Source: Myxococcota bacterium
GTDB lineage: Bacteria > Myxococcota_A > UBA796 > CAJQPC01
Assembly (NCBI GenBank): GCA_023150775.1
Contig: JAKLKE010000009.1
Coordinates: forward strand, 1-53,481
Length of the DNA: 53,481 nt
Direction of reading: 5' to 3'
In this document: one piece after another, positions 1 to 12,050 of the stretch
How positions within the stretch are numbered: position 1 is the first letter of the stretch
Layout of the letters: each line of letters starts with the position of its first letter
Notes under the pieces: generated by a model
Databases searched by the model: none
What the model was told of the DNA's origin: nothing
The model's input: the letters and a program-made list of their open reading frames with translations, nothing else
Made by a program: the position numbers and the translations under genes

Positions 1-169
1 CGGCGTCCTCGTCGTCGCAGTCCTCCTCCTCGGGCACGCCGTCGCCGTCGTTGTCGGTGGGGCCGATGGGCGCGGCGGTCTCTTCATCGGGCGTGGTCTT
101 GTCGTCCCCGCCGCAAGCGACGGTGAACGAGACGAGGGTGAAGAGCGTGAGGCTTGAGGACAGACGCAT
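1..169 (-). CDS. MopE-type lipoprotein, N-terminal part only (cut by window edge)
   Basis: The frame begins at an ATG at 169 and runs off the left edge. It encodes a short hydrophobic signal segment ending in FTVAC, a plausible although non-classical lipobox, so the protein is probably exported and lipidated. An Asp/Glu-rich linker follows, then the start of a Ca-loop-like repeat (DNDGDGVPEEEDCDDED). The same repeat style fills the next gene, so the two are probably neighbouring paralogues transcribed leftward. The remaining domains lie outside the window. Function is unknown; MopE of Methylococcus, the namesake of this repeat type, is a copper-binding surface protein. Confidence 0.7.
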   Translation of the reverse strand, partial: MRLSSSLTLFTLVSFTVACGGDDKTTPDEETAAPIGPTDNDGDGVPEEEDCDDEDA

Positions 170-196
170 GGGGAAGCTCCAAGGGAATGTAGAGGA

Positions 197-2182
197 TCAA
201 CGCACCCAGACGGAGCGCGCCCCAGCGGTCGAGCGCAGGTAGGGGCCATACTCCCGCTCGCTGGCGCTCCAGTTGCCGAGCCACGAGCCCGGCGCGTCGC
301 CGCTGCCGCCGCAGTACGACGACGGCGCGCTCACGAGCCAGATGTAGCTGCTCGACTCGGAGTAGCTGCCGTAGCCCGAGGAGTAATAGAAGCCCTGGGC
401 GAGGTACACCGTGGCGCCATCCGCGTCGGCGGGCCCGGCGAGCACGCTCGCGCTGCCGGTCGCGAAGGGCGTGCAGGAGGAGATCGTGGCGCCGGCGCTC
501 AGGGTGAAGCCCGCGAGGCTCACATAATCGTAGGAGACGGCGTAGTCATAGTCACCGAGCAGGTCGTAGCTCGCCATCGCCGCGGTGCTGTGGCCGACGC
601 CGATGGACGTAGAGACGTTGATGAGCGCCTCCAGCACGCTCTCGCTGGCCGCCGAGCCGCGCTGACAGTCGAGGGTGCTGCAGATGGCGAGGCCGGGGTA
701 GGGCGTGCCGAGGGGCGTCTTCGTGCTGTCGCCGGTCCAGCTCACGAGCGTCCAGCCGCCGCCGTCTGTGTCGAGGTCGCAGTAGGCCTCGATGGCGTTG
801 GACGTGTCGCCGTCATCGTCGGGATCAAGCACATACACGCCGCTCACCGTCTCGCCGCTGGCCAACACGTCGAGGCAAGAGAGCGCCGCGCAGGACGAGA
901 TGGAGCCGCTGGTGCCGTCATCGACGCTGCCGTCGCAGTCGTTGTCTACGCCGTCGCAGATCTCGGTCGCGTCGGGGTTGATCTCATCATCGCCGTCATC
1001 ACAGTCGTCGTCATCGGCGACGGTGCCCGCCGGGGCGTCGCAGGCGCGCTGGATCGACGTGGCGTCGCCGAAGCCGTCCTTGTCGGCGTCGCTGTACCAG
1101 ATCGACAGGTCGGTGGCGTCGGCGCCGTCGGTTGACCCGTCACAGTTGTTGTCGAGGCCATCGCAGAGCTCGGCGGCGTCGGGGTTGATGTCATCGTCGC
1201 TATCGTCGCAGTCGTCATCGTCGGCGACGGTGCCCTTCGGGGCGTCGCAGGCCTTCTGGGACTTCTTGGGATCACCGAAGCCGTCTTTGTCGGCGTCGGT
1301 GTACCAGGTGGACAGGTCGGTGGCGTCGGCGCCGTCTGTTGACCCATCACAGTTGTTGTCGAGGCCATCACAGACCTCTTCAGCGTCGGGGTTTACGCCG
1401 AAGTCACGATCATCACAGTCCGTGGCGTCCGAGACCGCGCCGCTGGGCTGGGCGCAGGCCAAGGTGGTCACCGCCGCGTCACCGAAGCCGTCGAGGTCGG
1501 CGTCGGTGTACCAGACCGCCGCGTCGGCGGCGTCGGCCTCGTTGATGAGACCGTCACAGTCGTCGTCTTCAGCGGTGGCGCAGAGCTCCACGGCGCCGGG
1601 GTTCACGTCGTCGTCGTCGTCGTCGCAGTCCGTGGCGTCGGAGACCGCGCCCGCCGGGGCCTCGCAGGCGGCCTGGGCCGTGGTCGGGTCGCCGTAGCCG
1701 TCGCCGTCGTCGTCGTTGTGCCAGGTGGCGGCGTCGATGGCGTCTTCACCATCGGCGAGGCCGTCGCAGTTGTTGTCCACGCCGTCGCAGACCTCGGCGG
1801 CGGCGGGGTTCACCGTGGCCGTGGCGTCGTCACAGTCGCCGCCCGCAGCGATGAGCCCGGTCGGGGCCTCGCAGGCCAAGACCGCGGAGTTTGGGTCGCC
1901 GTAGCCGTCACTGTCGGCGTCGGCGTACCAGGCGGGGGCGTCGGAGGGCTCGTCGTCTACGCTGCCGTCGCAGTCGTTGTCCAGGCCGTCACACAGCTCG
2001 GGCGCGCCGGGGAAGATCTCGGCGTTCAGGTCGTCGCAGTCCTCCTCAAACTCGACGCCGTCACCGTCCTCGTCTTGGTTCACCTCGACGGGCTGGGTGT
2101 CGATGGAGTCGTCCAGCTTGTCGTCAGGGTCGGGGTTACAGGCGATGAGCAGGGAGCAGCAGAGGAGGAGTGAGCGGCGCAT
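197..2182 (-). CDS. MopE-like Cys/Asp-rich repeat lipoprotein with fibrinogen-like C-terminus
   Basis: 661 residues. The N-terminus is a signal peptide with lipobox LLIAC, predicting an outer-membrane or surface lipoprotein. Residues about 35-410 hold one short and five full repeats of about 69 residues, each with a DADxDGYGD loop, AC-x2-P-x-G, DCDD, and CDGxDNNCDG. This matches the putative metal-binding MopE motif family. The Asp loops resemble calcium sites and each unit has several Cys, so disulfides are likely. After about residue 420 the pattern SGVYVLDPDDDG ... YCDLDTDGGGWTLV matches the opening of fibrinogen-like C-terminal domains. The next gene leftward has the same architecture at its start. 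A surface adhesion or metal-binding role is inference. Confidence 0.85.
   Translation of the reverse strand: MRRSLLLCCSLLIACNPDPDDKLDDSIDTQPVEVNQDEDGDGVEFEEDCDDLNAEIFPGAPELCDGLDNDCDGSVDDEPSDAPAWYADADSDGYGDPNSAVLACEAPTGLIAAGGDCDDATATVNPAAAEVCDGVDNNCDGLADGEDAIDAATWHNDDDGDGYGDPTTAQAACEAPAGAVSDATDCDDDDDDVNPGAVELCATAEDDDCDGLINEADAADAAVWYTDADLDGFGDAAVTTLACAQPSGAVSDATDCDDRDFGVNPDAEEVCDGLDNNCDGSTDGADATDLSTWYTDADKDGFGDPKKSQKACDAPKGTVADDDDCDDSDDDINPDAAELCDGLDNNCDGSTDGADATDLSIWYSDADKDGFGDATSIQRACDAPAGTVADDDDCDDGDDEINPDATEICDGVDNDCDGSVDDGTSGSISSCAALSCLDVLASGETVSGVYVLDPDDDGDTSNAIEAYCDLDTDGGGWTLVSWTGDSTKTPLGTPYPGLAICSTLDCQRGSAASESVLEALINVSTSIGVGHSTAAMASYDLLGDYDYAVSYDYVSLAGFTLSAGATISSCTPFATGSASVLAGPADADGATVYLAQGFYYSSGYGSYSESSSYIWLVSAPSSYCGGSGDAPGSWLGNWSASEREYGPYLRSTAGARSVWVR
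928..2080 (-). repeat. Coding tandem repeats of the MopE-type protein
   Basis: Five imperfect DNA repeats of about 207 bases (69 codons) plus one shorter unit, all in frame with the gene at 197-2182. The units nearest the C-terminal part of the gene are most alike: the strings encoding CDGLDNNCDGSTDGADATDL occur twice with nearly identical bases. That suggests recent unit duplication. This is a coding repeat, not a CRISPR array. Confidence 0.8.
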
Positions 2183-2251
2183 GGGGGCGGTTCCGTCTTG
2201 GAGGCCCGACCAGTATAGACGACCCGCGGCGCCTCCGCGCGACCCGCGCGC

Positions 2252-3796
2252 CTAAAGCCTGCCTCCCCCGCCGAATCCGGGGCCCGCGCCCGCGCCGCCG
2301 TCGAGCCAGTACCACATCAGGGTGTAGATCGTCAGCTCCTTGAGCCGCTCGATGGGGCCGACCCGACCCAGCTCCGCGGGATCAACCCGGGCGACGCGGC
2401 CCTCGCCGAGATCGGCCTCAAACATCTGATCAAAGTCCGCCCGGAGCTGGGCGTCTCGCACGACCACGACGGACTCGGAGTTGTGCTCGCTCGACTGGGC
2501 GTCGAGGTTCGCCGAGCCGACGATCACCGGCCCGCAGCTCCCGAACGCGGCCTGCTTGGAGTGTAGGGTGAACCAGCCCTCCTCGGGCTGGGGCAGCCAC
2601 TCATAGAGGCCGAGGGCGGGGTTGATTCGGCTCAGACGCCGATACTCGTGGCGGCTCGCCGAGGTGACGAACCACATGTCTACGCTCTCCGTCGAGTTCG
2701 TGATCACGGTCAGCGCGTTCTTGTCTCGGGCCGCCCGGTAGAGCGGGCGGGTGATGCGGCGGCCGGGCGCGAAGTAGGCCGTGGCGATCTTGATCGGCGC
2801 GCCGTCGGGTGTGGCGTCGATGAGCTCGTTGTACAGACGCTCGATGCGCCGTTTGTTGCCCAAGATCGGGTGATTCCACACAAACCTCGCCTTGGCCGCG
2901 CCTTTGGGGCCTTGCACGGGGTTGAGCCGACCCCGCTCGCCGGGCAAGAGGCGCTCACTGGTGTGAATCTCGATGAGGTCGAGGTAACGAGACACCACGT
3001 CGTTGGTGATCGGCCCGCGCAGCTCGATGTCGGTGTCGCGCCAGCCGTTGCGCCCGGTGACGGCGTCCTGCTGGGCGGTGCCGCCATAGGCGTACTCGCT
3101 GGCGATGTTGAGCCCGCCGAGGATCACCCGCAGCTCCCGATCGCCGTCCGGCAGGGGGTTCAGGGTGATCCAGTACTTCTCGTGGTCAAAGCGCGGCAGG
3201 ATCCGCACCGAACGATCCTGGTCGCGCGCCTCGGTCCAGTCGTCCACAAACTCGCCCCAGCGCACGATGCCTTTTGCGCGACGCACGGGGTTTGAGGCGA
3301 TGATATGAACCCCCGCCTCACGCATCTTTCGCACCAGGGGCAGCTCGCCAAGCAGGCGCTCATCATCGGCGAAGGTGAGCATGTTCTGTACGTCTTCAGG
3401 GCCGCGGATGCTGCCTTTTTGATCGTACTGAAACCAGACTTCAGCCCCGGCCTGGGCCCGCTCGGAGAGCAGCTTGGCGACGGCCTGACCGGCCTCGTCC
3501 TCGTAGAAGATAAAGGTCTTCACGAAGATGAGCTCGGCGTCGGCGCTGTTCTGATACCGGCGCGGGAAGGCGCTCACCCCGTCGATGAGCAGCTCCGCCC
3601 GGTTGCCCTCACGCTCGACGGAGCCCGTGAGCAGGTCCAGACGCCGGGTGAGCCGGGGGTTGTCCCATACCGCGCAGTCCTCCACGACCGGCGGCGCGGC
3701 GTCGTTGATGGAGCTGTTCGCCCTCCGCGCGCAGGCGCCAGAGAGGGGGAGGAGCAGCGGGAGGAGCAGGAGGAGCAGGGCGCGGGGGAGGTGCAT
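2252..3796 (-). CDS. Phospholipase D / cardiolipin synthase-like lipoprotein
   Basis: 514 residues from the ATG at 3796. I chose this start because it opens a Leu-rich signal peptide ending in LSGAC (lipobox); the frame is open further upstream, but that part lacks signal character. Two PLD half-motifs are visible: HEKYWI followed by GGLNIASEY, and HSKQAAF followed by GSANLDAQSSEHN. These HxK...GSxN pairs form the single active site of PLD-superfamily phosphodiesterases, which act through a phospho-histidine intermediate. The family includes cardiolipin synthases and exported phospholipases. The lipoprotein signal argues for a periplasmic or outer-membrane position rather than a classical inner-membrane cardiolipin synthase. 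The substrate cannot be read from the sequence. Confidence 0.82.
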   Translation of the reverse strand: MHLPRALLLLLLPLLLPLSGACARRANSSINDAAPPVVEDCAVWDNPRLTRRLDLLTGSVEREGNRAELLIDGVSAFPRRYQNSADAELIFVKTFIFYEDEAGQAVAKLLSERAQAGAEVWFQYDQKGSIRGPEDVQNMLTFADDERLLGELPLVRKMREAGVHIIASNPVRRAKGIVRWGEFVDDWTEARDQDRSVRILPRFDHEKYWITLNPLPDGDRELRVILGGLNIASEYAYGGTAQQDAVTGRNGWRDTDIELRGPITNDVVSRYLDLIEIHTSERLLPGERGRLNPVQGPKGAAKARFVWNHPILGNKRRIERLYNELIDATPDGAPIKIATAYFAPGRRITRPLYRAARDKNALTVITNSTESVDMWFVTSASRHEYRRLSRINPALGLYEWLPQPEEGWFTLHSKQAAFGSCGPVIVGSANLDAQSSEHNSESVVVVRDAQLRADFDQMFEADLGEGRVARVDPAELGRVGPIERLKELTIYTLMWYWLDGGAGAGPGFGGGGRL

Positions 3797-3945
3797 AGGC
3801 GGGGAGTTTACACGTCGAGGGGCGCCCGGCGAGTCGCGCCGCGACGATCTGCCGCGGCGAAGCGCCAGGATTTGCTCCGGCACGGCCTTGTCAGGGCATG
3901 GTCCTCCGCATAGCGCGGCGGGCCGCAGAGCGTGACCCCACGTTG

Positions 3946-4485
3946 ATGAGCCCGCTGACCCTGACGCTCCTGGCCGCCGCCGAGGAGCCCGAGACCAGCG
4001 CCGAGACCAGCGCCGAGACCACGGCGACCTTCGACGGGCGCCTCTCGACGGACACCACCGATGTCTGCGCGCTCGAGGGCCCGACCCTGCCCCGGGGCGG
4101 CGAAGACACGACCGAGCTGACCGTGGGCGCGGACGCCGATCTACACGGCGCCGTCACCCAGGCCGAGGCTCAGGTCTTGCTCTTGCCCCGGGCGCCGAGG
4201 GTGGCCTCGATGGCGGCGATCATCTCTTTGCGCTGCTCGGGGCTCACCCGGGCGAGCAGCTCACCGACGAGCTGCGCCGGATCGGCGTCGTCCCGCACGA
4301 GCTCCACCGGGCGCACGCCCAGGGCTTCGGCGAGCACGGCCACGGTCTCTACGGTCGGCTCGCCGACGCCGGCCTCTAGCCGCGCGAGCTCGTCGGGGTC
4401 GAGGCCCGCCCGCTCGGCCAGGGTGGCCTGGCTGAGGCCCGCGGCGTGGCGCAGGCCGATGAGGCGAATCCCGAAGAGGCGGTGA
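3946..4485 (+). pseudogene. Possible decayed exported-protein start, running antisense into the XRE gene
   Basis: From the ATG at 3946 the frame reads MSPLTLTLLAAAEEPETSAE and then an acidic, Thr-rich stretch to about 4165, which looks like a secreted or lipoprotein-type N-terminus with a linker. A short direct repeat (gagaccagcgcc, twice) lies inside. From about 4170 the frame continues only as the low-complexity antisense of the convincing XRE gene, so a full gene of this length is unlikely. It may be the 5' remnant of a truncated gene or chance open frame in G+C-rich DNA. Apart from this, 3797-4169 contains nothing else I can name. Confidence 0.25.
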
Positions 4486-4514
4486 ATCGGGAGCACACCT
4501 TCAAAAGCCGTCAT
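4170..4514 (-). CDS. XRE-family helix-turn-helix regulator
   Basis: 114 residues. Residues about 14-70 form an XRE/Cro-type HTH (IGLRHAAGLSQATLAERAGL, then DELARLEAGVGEPTVETVAVLAEAL), the typical recognition fold of small DNA-binding repressors. The C-terminal 35 residues look helical and charged and may mediate dimerisation. A strong ribosome site AAGGAG sits 6 bases before the ATG. The gene starts 10 bases after the stop of the outer-membrane protein gene upstream on the same strand, so the two are probably cotranscribed at the end of the long leftward run from dnaN. The target is unknown. Confidence 0.85.
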   Translation of the reverse strand: MTAFEGVLPIHRLFGIRLIGLRHAAGLSQATLAERAGLDPDELARLEAGVGEPTVETVAVLAEALGVRPVELVRDDADPAQLVGELLARVSPEQRKEMIAAIEATLGARGKSKT

Positions 4515-4524
4515 CGGGCGCTCC

Positions 4525-5103
4525 TTAAAACTTCCAGACCAGCTCGGTCGTCACCTGGGGGGTGAGCACGGGCACATCGGTGAGGTTGTCGACATAGAAG
4601 GGCACAAAAAACCAGGCGCGGGCGGAGGCGCGCAGGCCGACCTGGTCTCTGTAGAGGAGCTGGCCCTCCAAGGCGCCCATCACCCCGGCGTCGAGCTCAA
4701 GGTGGTCCTCTAAGCTCGCGTGCTCTGGGGAGAGGTCCGCCGACCACACGATGCCGGGGCCGACCCGGGCGGTGACGTCCCAGGTGGCGTTCGCCGGCTG
4801 GCGGTGGGGCAGGCGCAGGCCCGGGGCGACGTAGGCGCCGTGGCGCAGCCGAAAGTGGCTCGACGGCTCGCCGTCGTGGATGAAGACGTCGGGGTTAGCG
4901 TTGAAGGTGTAGAACCCGCCGAGATCGACGTTGACGTAGCGGGTCATCCGGGACTCGACCCCGGCGCTCAGGCCGAGGTTGCCGGGGCCCTTCACCCCCG
5001 AGACCCCGCCGTGGAGCTGAATCTGCGGGGTGAGCGGCGGGCGACCGGCGTGCACGTCGGCGGCGAGTGACCAGAGGACGATGACCATCAGGGCTCGGGA
5101 CAA
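4525..5103 (-). CDS. Small exported beta-barrel-like outer-membrane protein
   Basis: I place the start at a TTG at 5103, because AAGGAGG lies 5 bases before it and the resulting protein (192 residues) opens directly with a signal peptide ending near ADVHAG. An ATG at 5148 is in frame but would add a non-signal leader overlapping the upstream gene. The body alternates polar and hydrophobic residues with many Gly and aromatics (LGLSAGVESRMTRYVNVDLG, GLRASARAWFFVPFYV) and ends in LVWKF, a C-terminal aromatic typical of outer-membrane barrels. No named family is recognised. It sits between an ArsA-like ATPase and an XRE regulator on the same strand. Confidence 0.72.
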   Translation of the reverse strand: MSRALMVIVLWSLAADVHAGRPPLTPQIQLHGGVSGVKGPGNLGLSAGVESRMTRYVNVDLGGFYTFNANPDVFIHDGEPSSHFRLRHGAYVAPGLRLPHRQPANATWDVTARVGPGIVWSADLSPEHASLEDHLELDAGVMGALEGQLLYRDQVGLRASARAWFFVPFYVDNLTDVPVLTPQVTTELVWKF

Positions 5104-5140
5104 GCTGCCCTCCTTCGCGTTCACGGGGGTCGAGCGGGGG

Positions 5141-6274
5141 CTACACATCGGCGAAGAGGCTGTCCGCCACGACGCCGAGCGCGCCCAGATCGTAGACCTG
5201 CTGCTCTAGCCAGGGTAACTCGACAAAGAAGGCCCCTGCCGGGTTGATCTTGTGAAGGGCGTGTATCAGGACCCGCTCGGAGTGGGCGAGCTGCCGTAAG
5301 CGGCCATGCGCCGCGCCCAGGCGGGCGACGAGGCTCGCCGCGGTGCGATCGTGGAGATCAACCCCCGTCAATCGTGCGGCCTCACCGAGCAGGATCTCCG
5401 GCTCCAAGGGCTCTTCAGCGCACTGGTGCACTTGGTTCACGATCATCCCCGCCCGGGGGTAACCCCGCCGCCGCAGCTCTTCAGCGAAGAACCCGGCGAC
5501 CTCCATCGAGGGCTCCGTCGGCGCGGCGATGGTGACGAAGGAGGTGTCCGGGGAGCGGAAGATGCGCAGCACCTCCTCGTGGCGCTCCCGGAAGCCGTCG
5601 TACATGTCCTTAAACAGCACCAAAAACTCGGAGATGTCGCCCAAGAACTCTTTGCCGAAGATGAAGCTCAGCAGCTTAAACACCACGGCGCTGGTGCCCG
5701 CCGCCAGGGGGTTGAAGCTGCGTTTCTCTTCATAAGGCTGGAGGAACCACTTGATCACGCGGCGATCGAAGAAGCGCGAGAGGCGTCCGGGGGCCTCGAA
5801 GAAGTCCAGCGCGTTCTTGACCGGCGGCGTGTCGAGCACGACGAGGTCGTAGCGGCCCGAGGTCATCACGTCGTAGAGCTTCTCGGCGGCCATGTACTCC
5901 TGGCTGCCGGCGAAGGTGTCGGACATGGTGCGGTAGATGCGGTTGGTGAGGATGCGGTCGGCGGTGCGCTGGTCTGGGGCCATGCGCTGGATGAGCTCGT
6001 CGAACGTCGTCTGGGTGTCGAGCATCATCGCCCAGAGCTGGCCGCCTTGGGGCAGGCCGGGCACCGTGATCTGCGTCTCGGTGTTGCCGAACTCTTTGAG
6101 GCCCAGAGAGTTGGCCAGGCGCCGGGCGGGGTCGATCGTCATCACCAGGACCTTGCGGCCTTGGCGCGCGGCCCAGAGGCCCATCGTCGCCGCCGTCGTC
6201 GTCTTGCCGACGCCGCCCGAGCCGACACACACCACCAGCTTGCGCCGGGTGAGCACCTCACGGGGCTGAATCAC
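5141..6274 (-). CDS. ArsA/GET3-like ATPase, copy lacking the signature lysine
   Basis: 377 residues, SIMIBI-class P-loop ATPase. The Walker A is GSGGVGKTTT (residues about 18-27), followed by MTIDPARRLANSLGL and a switch II-like VVLDTPPVKNALDF. The family includes arsenite-pump ATPase ArsA and tail-anchored-protein chaperone Get3, which work as dimers or as two fused halves. In the deviant Walker A the second residue is normally Lys (GKGG), which reaches across the dimer; here it is Ser. The gene starts with GTG and overlaps the stop of the next ArsA-like gene by 4 bases (GTGA), implying translational coupling and perhaps a heterodimer. No arsenic genes lie nearby, so arsenite export is not suggested. 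Confidence 0.85.
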   Translation of the reverse strand: MIQPREVLTRRKLVVCVGSGGVGKTTTAATMGLWAARQGRKVLVMTIDPARRLANSLGLKEFGNTETQITVPGLPQGGQLWAMMLDTQTTFDELIQRMAPDQRTADRILTNRIYRTMSDTFAGSQEYMAAEKLYDVMTSGRYDLVVLDTPPVKNALDFFEAPGRLSRFFDRRVIKWFLQPYEEKRSFNPLAAGTSAVVFKLLSFIFGKEFLGDISEFLVLFKDMYDGFRERHEEVLRIFRSPDTSFVTIAAPTEPSMEVAGFFAEELRRRGYPRAGMIVNQVHQCAEEPLEPEILLGEAARLTGVDLHDRTAASLVARLGAAHGRLRQLAHSERVLIHALHKINPAGAFFVELPWLEQQVYDLGALGVVADSLFADV

Positions 6275-7239
6275 CGGCCACCCCCGGGGTGAAGCGCCCG
6301 CGACGAGGACCGCGCCAAGGCCGCGGCGAGGTTTCGCACGAGGCGCTCGGGGCCGCCGTCGGGGGCCAGACGAGGCACGTCGATGAGCGGGAGCTGGGGC
6401 GCCTCGTGGCCGAGACGGTCAAGCGCGCTCGCCGTGCCGGCCTCCAAGGTGGCCTCCCAGCGACCAGCGAGGAGCAGCTCACCCTCAGCGCCGCTGGGGT
6501 ACGCCGCGCTCAGGCGCTCCAAGAGCGCGCGCTCATCATCGGAGAGGCTCGGCCGCGCCGCCCGGTTGAGCACGAGCAGGCTGATCTTGAGCTTGGGGAC
6601 TTCAGCCCGGACCTTGTTGTAGGTCTCTAGCGTCTCGTTGACGACCATCTCTTCAGGCAGCGCCACGAGCACGAGGTGGGTCGTCGGCGACTCCAAGAGC
6701 GCCTGGGCCTCTAAGCCGCGCTGGTGCAGGGGCCCGGCGGTGAAGAGGTTCATCACCTCCTGCGGGGTGCGCAGCATCGCCGTGGCGTGGCCCGAGGCGG
6801 GCATATCGACGACGACGAGGTCAAACTCGCCGGAGAGCCACACCAGCTTCGAGAGCGTGACCACCTCGCGGTTGCCCGGGGTGGCGTCCAGAAAGAGCTG
6901 GACGATGTGGTTCTCTAAGATGCGCTCGACGATACGTTTGGCGGGGATCACCCGCTCCACCCACTCTTTGAGGGCGTTGAGCCAGTCGAGGTTGGCGATG
7001 AAGAGGTTGGGCTGGACCTCGACGGGCTCATACCGCGCCTTCGCCGCGAACACGGCGTTGAGCGAGGGGTTCTGGGCGTCGAGCTCCAGGACCAAGGTCT
7101 TCCGGCCCTGGGCCGCGGCCAGCCGGCCCAAGGACGCGGCGACGGACGTCTTCCCGACGCCACCTTTTCCGGTGACGAGGATGACCTTGCCCCAGATCAG
7201 CTCCGCGATGTCCGCCTGCGCTCGCGCCGCGCCGCTCAT
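6271..7239 (-). CDS. ArsA/GET3-like ATPase, canonical copy
   Basis: 322 residues. The deviant Walker A GKGGVGKTS (residues about 24-32) keeps the signature Lys, followed by LVLELDAQNPSLNAVF and the switch region VVVDMPASGHATAMLRTP. It belongs with anion-transporting ATPase (ArsA) relatives and lies directly upstream of a second family member with which it overlaps by 4 bases. It starts 30 bases after gyrB on the same strand, so the pair rides in the dnaN-recF-gyrB transcription direction. The cargo or client is unknown. A heterodimer of the two products is an inference from the overlap and complementary P-loops. Confidence 0.85.
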   Translation of the reverse strand: MSGAARAQADIAELIWGKVILVTGKGGVGKTSVAASLGRLAAAQGRKTLVLELDAQNPSLNAVFAAKARYEPVEVQPNLFIANLDWLNALKEWVERVIPAKRIVERILENHIVQLFLDATPGNREVVTLSKLVWLSGEFDLVVVDMPASGHATAMLRTPQEVMNLFTAGPLHQRGLEAQALLESPTTHLVLVALPEEMVVNETLETYNKVRAEVPKLKISLLVLNRAARPSLSDDERALLERLSAAYPSGAEGELLLAGRWEATLEAGTASALDRLGHEAPQLPLIDVPRLAPDGGPERLVRNLAAALARSSSRALHPGGGR

Positions 7240-7269
7240 GGCAAGGCCTCCGGGTCCGTCGTATGGACC

Positions 7270-10925
<3,656 letters not shown>

Positions 10926-10928
10926 GCG

Positions 10929-12050
10929 TCAGTCGAGGCGCATCGGCATGACGATCATCAGGCAGTCGTCGCTCTCGGGCTCACGCAAGACCGCCGGGGA
11001 GAGGGCGTCACCGAGCTCGATGAACGCGCGCTCGGCGACCATCGCGCTGAGCACCTCTTGGAAGTACTTGATGTTAAAGCCGATCTCGACGGGGCTGCCT
11101 TTGAGCTCGATGGCGAGCTGCTCCCGGGCCTCGCCGTGGTCGGCGTTGAGCGCCAAGACGGTGAGCTGACCGGCCTCAAACTTGAACCGCACGGGGCGGG
11201 AGCGGTCTTGGGCGAGCACCGCCACACGCTTGAGCGCAGAGACGAGGGCCTCGCGGTCGGCGGTGACCCGGCGCTGGAAGTTCGTGGGGATCACCCGGCG
11301 GTAGTCGGGGAACTCGCCGTCGATGAGCCGGAAGTGGAACCGCGCTGAAGGCACGGAGAGCAGGGCCGAGCTCTCGCCGAAGGACAGCTCGACGTCGCCC
11401 TCGATGCGCTCGCAGAGCTTCTTCATCTCGGCGATGGCCTTGCGGGGCAGGAGCATCCGCTGGCCCATGTGGAACTCACCCTCAAACGGCGCCTGGGCGT
11501 AAGAGAGCCGGTGGCCGTCGGTCGCGACCATGCGCAGGAGGCGCTGGCCGTCGTGGCCGTCGTGGACCTCCAGGTGCGCGCCGTTGATGCCGTAGCGGTT
11601 GTCGTCGGGGCAGACGACGAAGCCCGTGCGGTCGATGAGCCAGGCGAGCTGCGGCGCCTTGAGGCGCATCACCCCGTTGCCGTCGAAGTGCTGGGGGAAG
11701 GGGTAGTCGTCCGTGGGCAGGCCGTTGACCTTGTACCAAGCCGAGCCCGAGCTGACCTCAAGGCGGTTCTGGGCGCCGAGCTTGAGGTGCGCCGTGGAGT
11801 CGGGGAGCACCCGGGCGATCTGGAAGAGGGACTGGGCGTCTACGGAGATCTGCCCCGGCGTCTCGACCGTCGCCGGGAAGTCGCCGATGTAGGACATCTC
11901 GGTGTCCGTCGCCGTCAGCCGCAGCCGACCCTCCGCCGCCTCCAGCACCACGTTGGAGAGGATGGGGTTGGGCGTGTTGCGGCGCTCGACGATCCCCTGG
12001 ACCCGGGTGAGGCCCGTGAGGAAAGCGTCACGATCGATGTACAGCTCCAT
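10929..12050 (-). CDS. dnaN: DNA polymerase III beta sliding clamp
   Basis: 373 residues from the ATG at 12050 (MELYIDRDAFLTGLTRVQGI). An upstream in-frame start at 12149 would add residues without clamp character, and the chosen length is close to the usual 366. The three-fold repeated clamp fold is visible in pattern, with TDTEMSYIG, VATDGHRLSYA and a C-terminus ending in DDCLMIVMPMRLD, matching the conserved xxMPMRL end. The clamp tethers DNA polymerase III and binds many repair proteins. It is the first gene of the leftward dnaN-recF-gyrB run and directly borders the non-coding stretch that I propose as oriC. Confidence 0.97.
   Translation of the reverse strand: MELYIDRDAFLTGLTRVQGIVERRNTPNPILSNVVLEAAEGRLRLTATDTEMSYIGDFPATVETPGQISVDAQSLFQIARVLPDSTAHLKLGAQNRLEVSSGSAWYKVNGLPTDDYPFPQHFDGNGVMRLKAPQLAWLIDRTGFVVCPDDNRYGINGAHLEVHDGHDGQRLLRMVATDGHRLSYAQAPFEGEFHMGQRMLLPRKAIAEMKKLCERIEGDVELSFGESSALLSVPSARFHFRLIDGEFPDYRRVIPTNFQRRVTADREALVSALKRVAVLAQDRSRPVRFKFEAGQLTVLALNADHGEAREQLAIELKGSPVEIGFNIKYFQEVLSAMVAERAFIELGDALSPAVLREPESDDCLMIVMPMRLD

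Noticed and set aside
928-2080. Regular 207-base repeats
   Set aside because: As a CRISPR or mobile repeat this fails; they are coding repeats of the MopE-type protein.
5141-7239. Arsenite efflux operon
   Set aside because: Only ArsA-like ATPases are present; no ArsB, ArsR, ArsC or ArsD-like gene is near.
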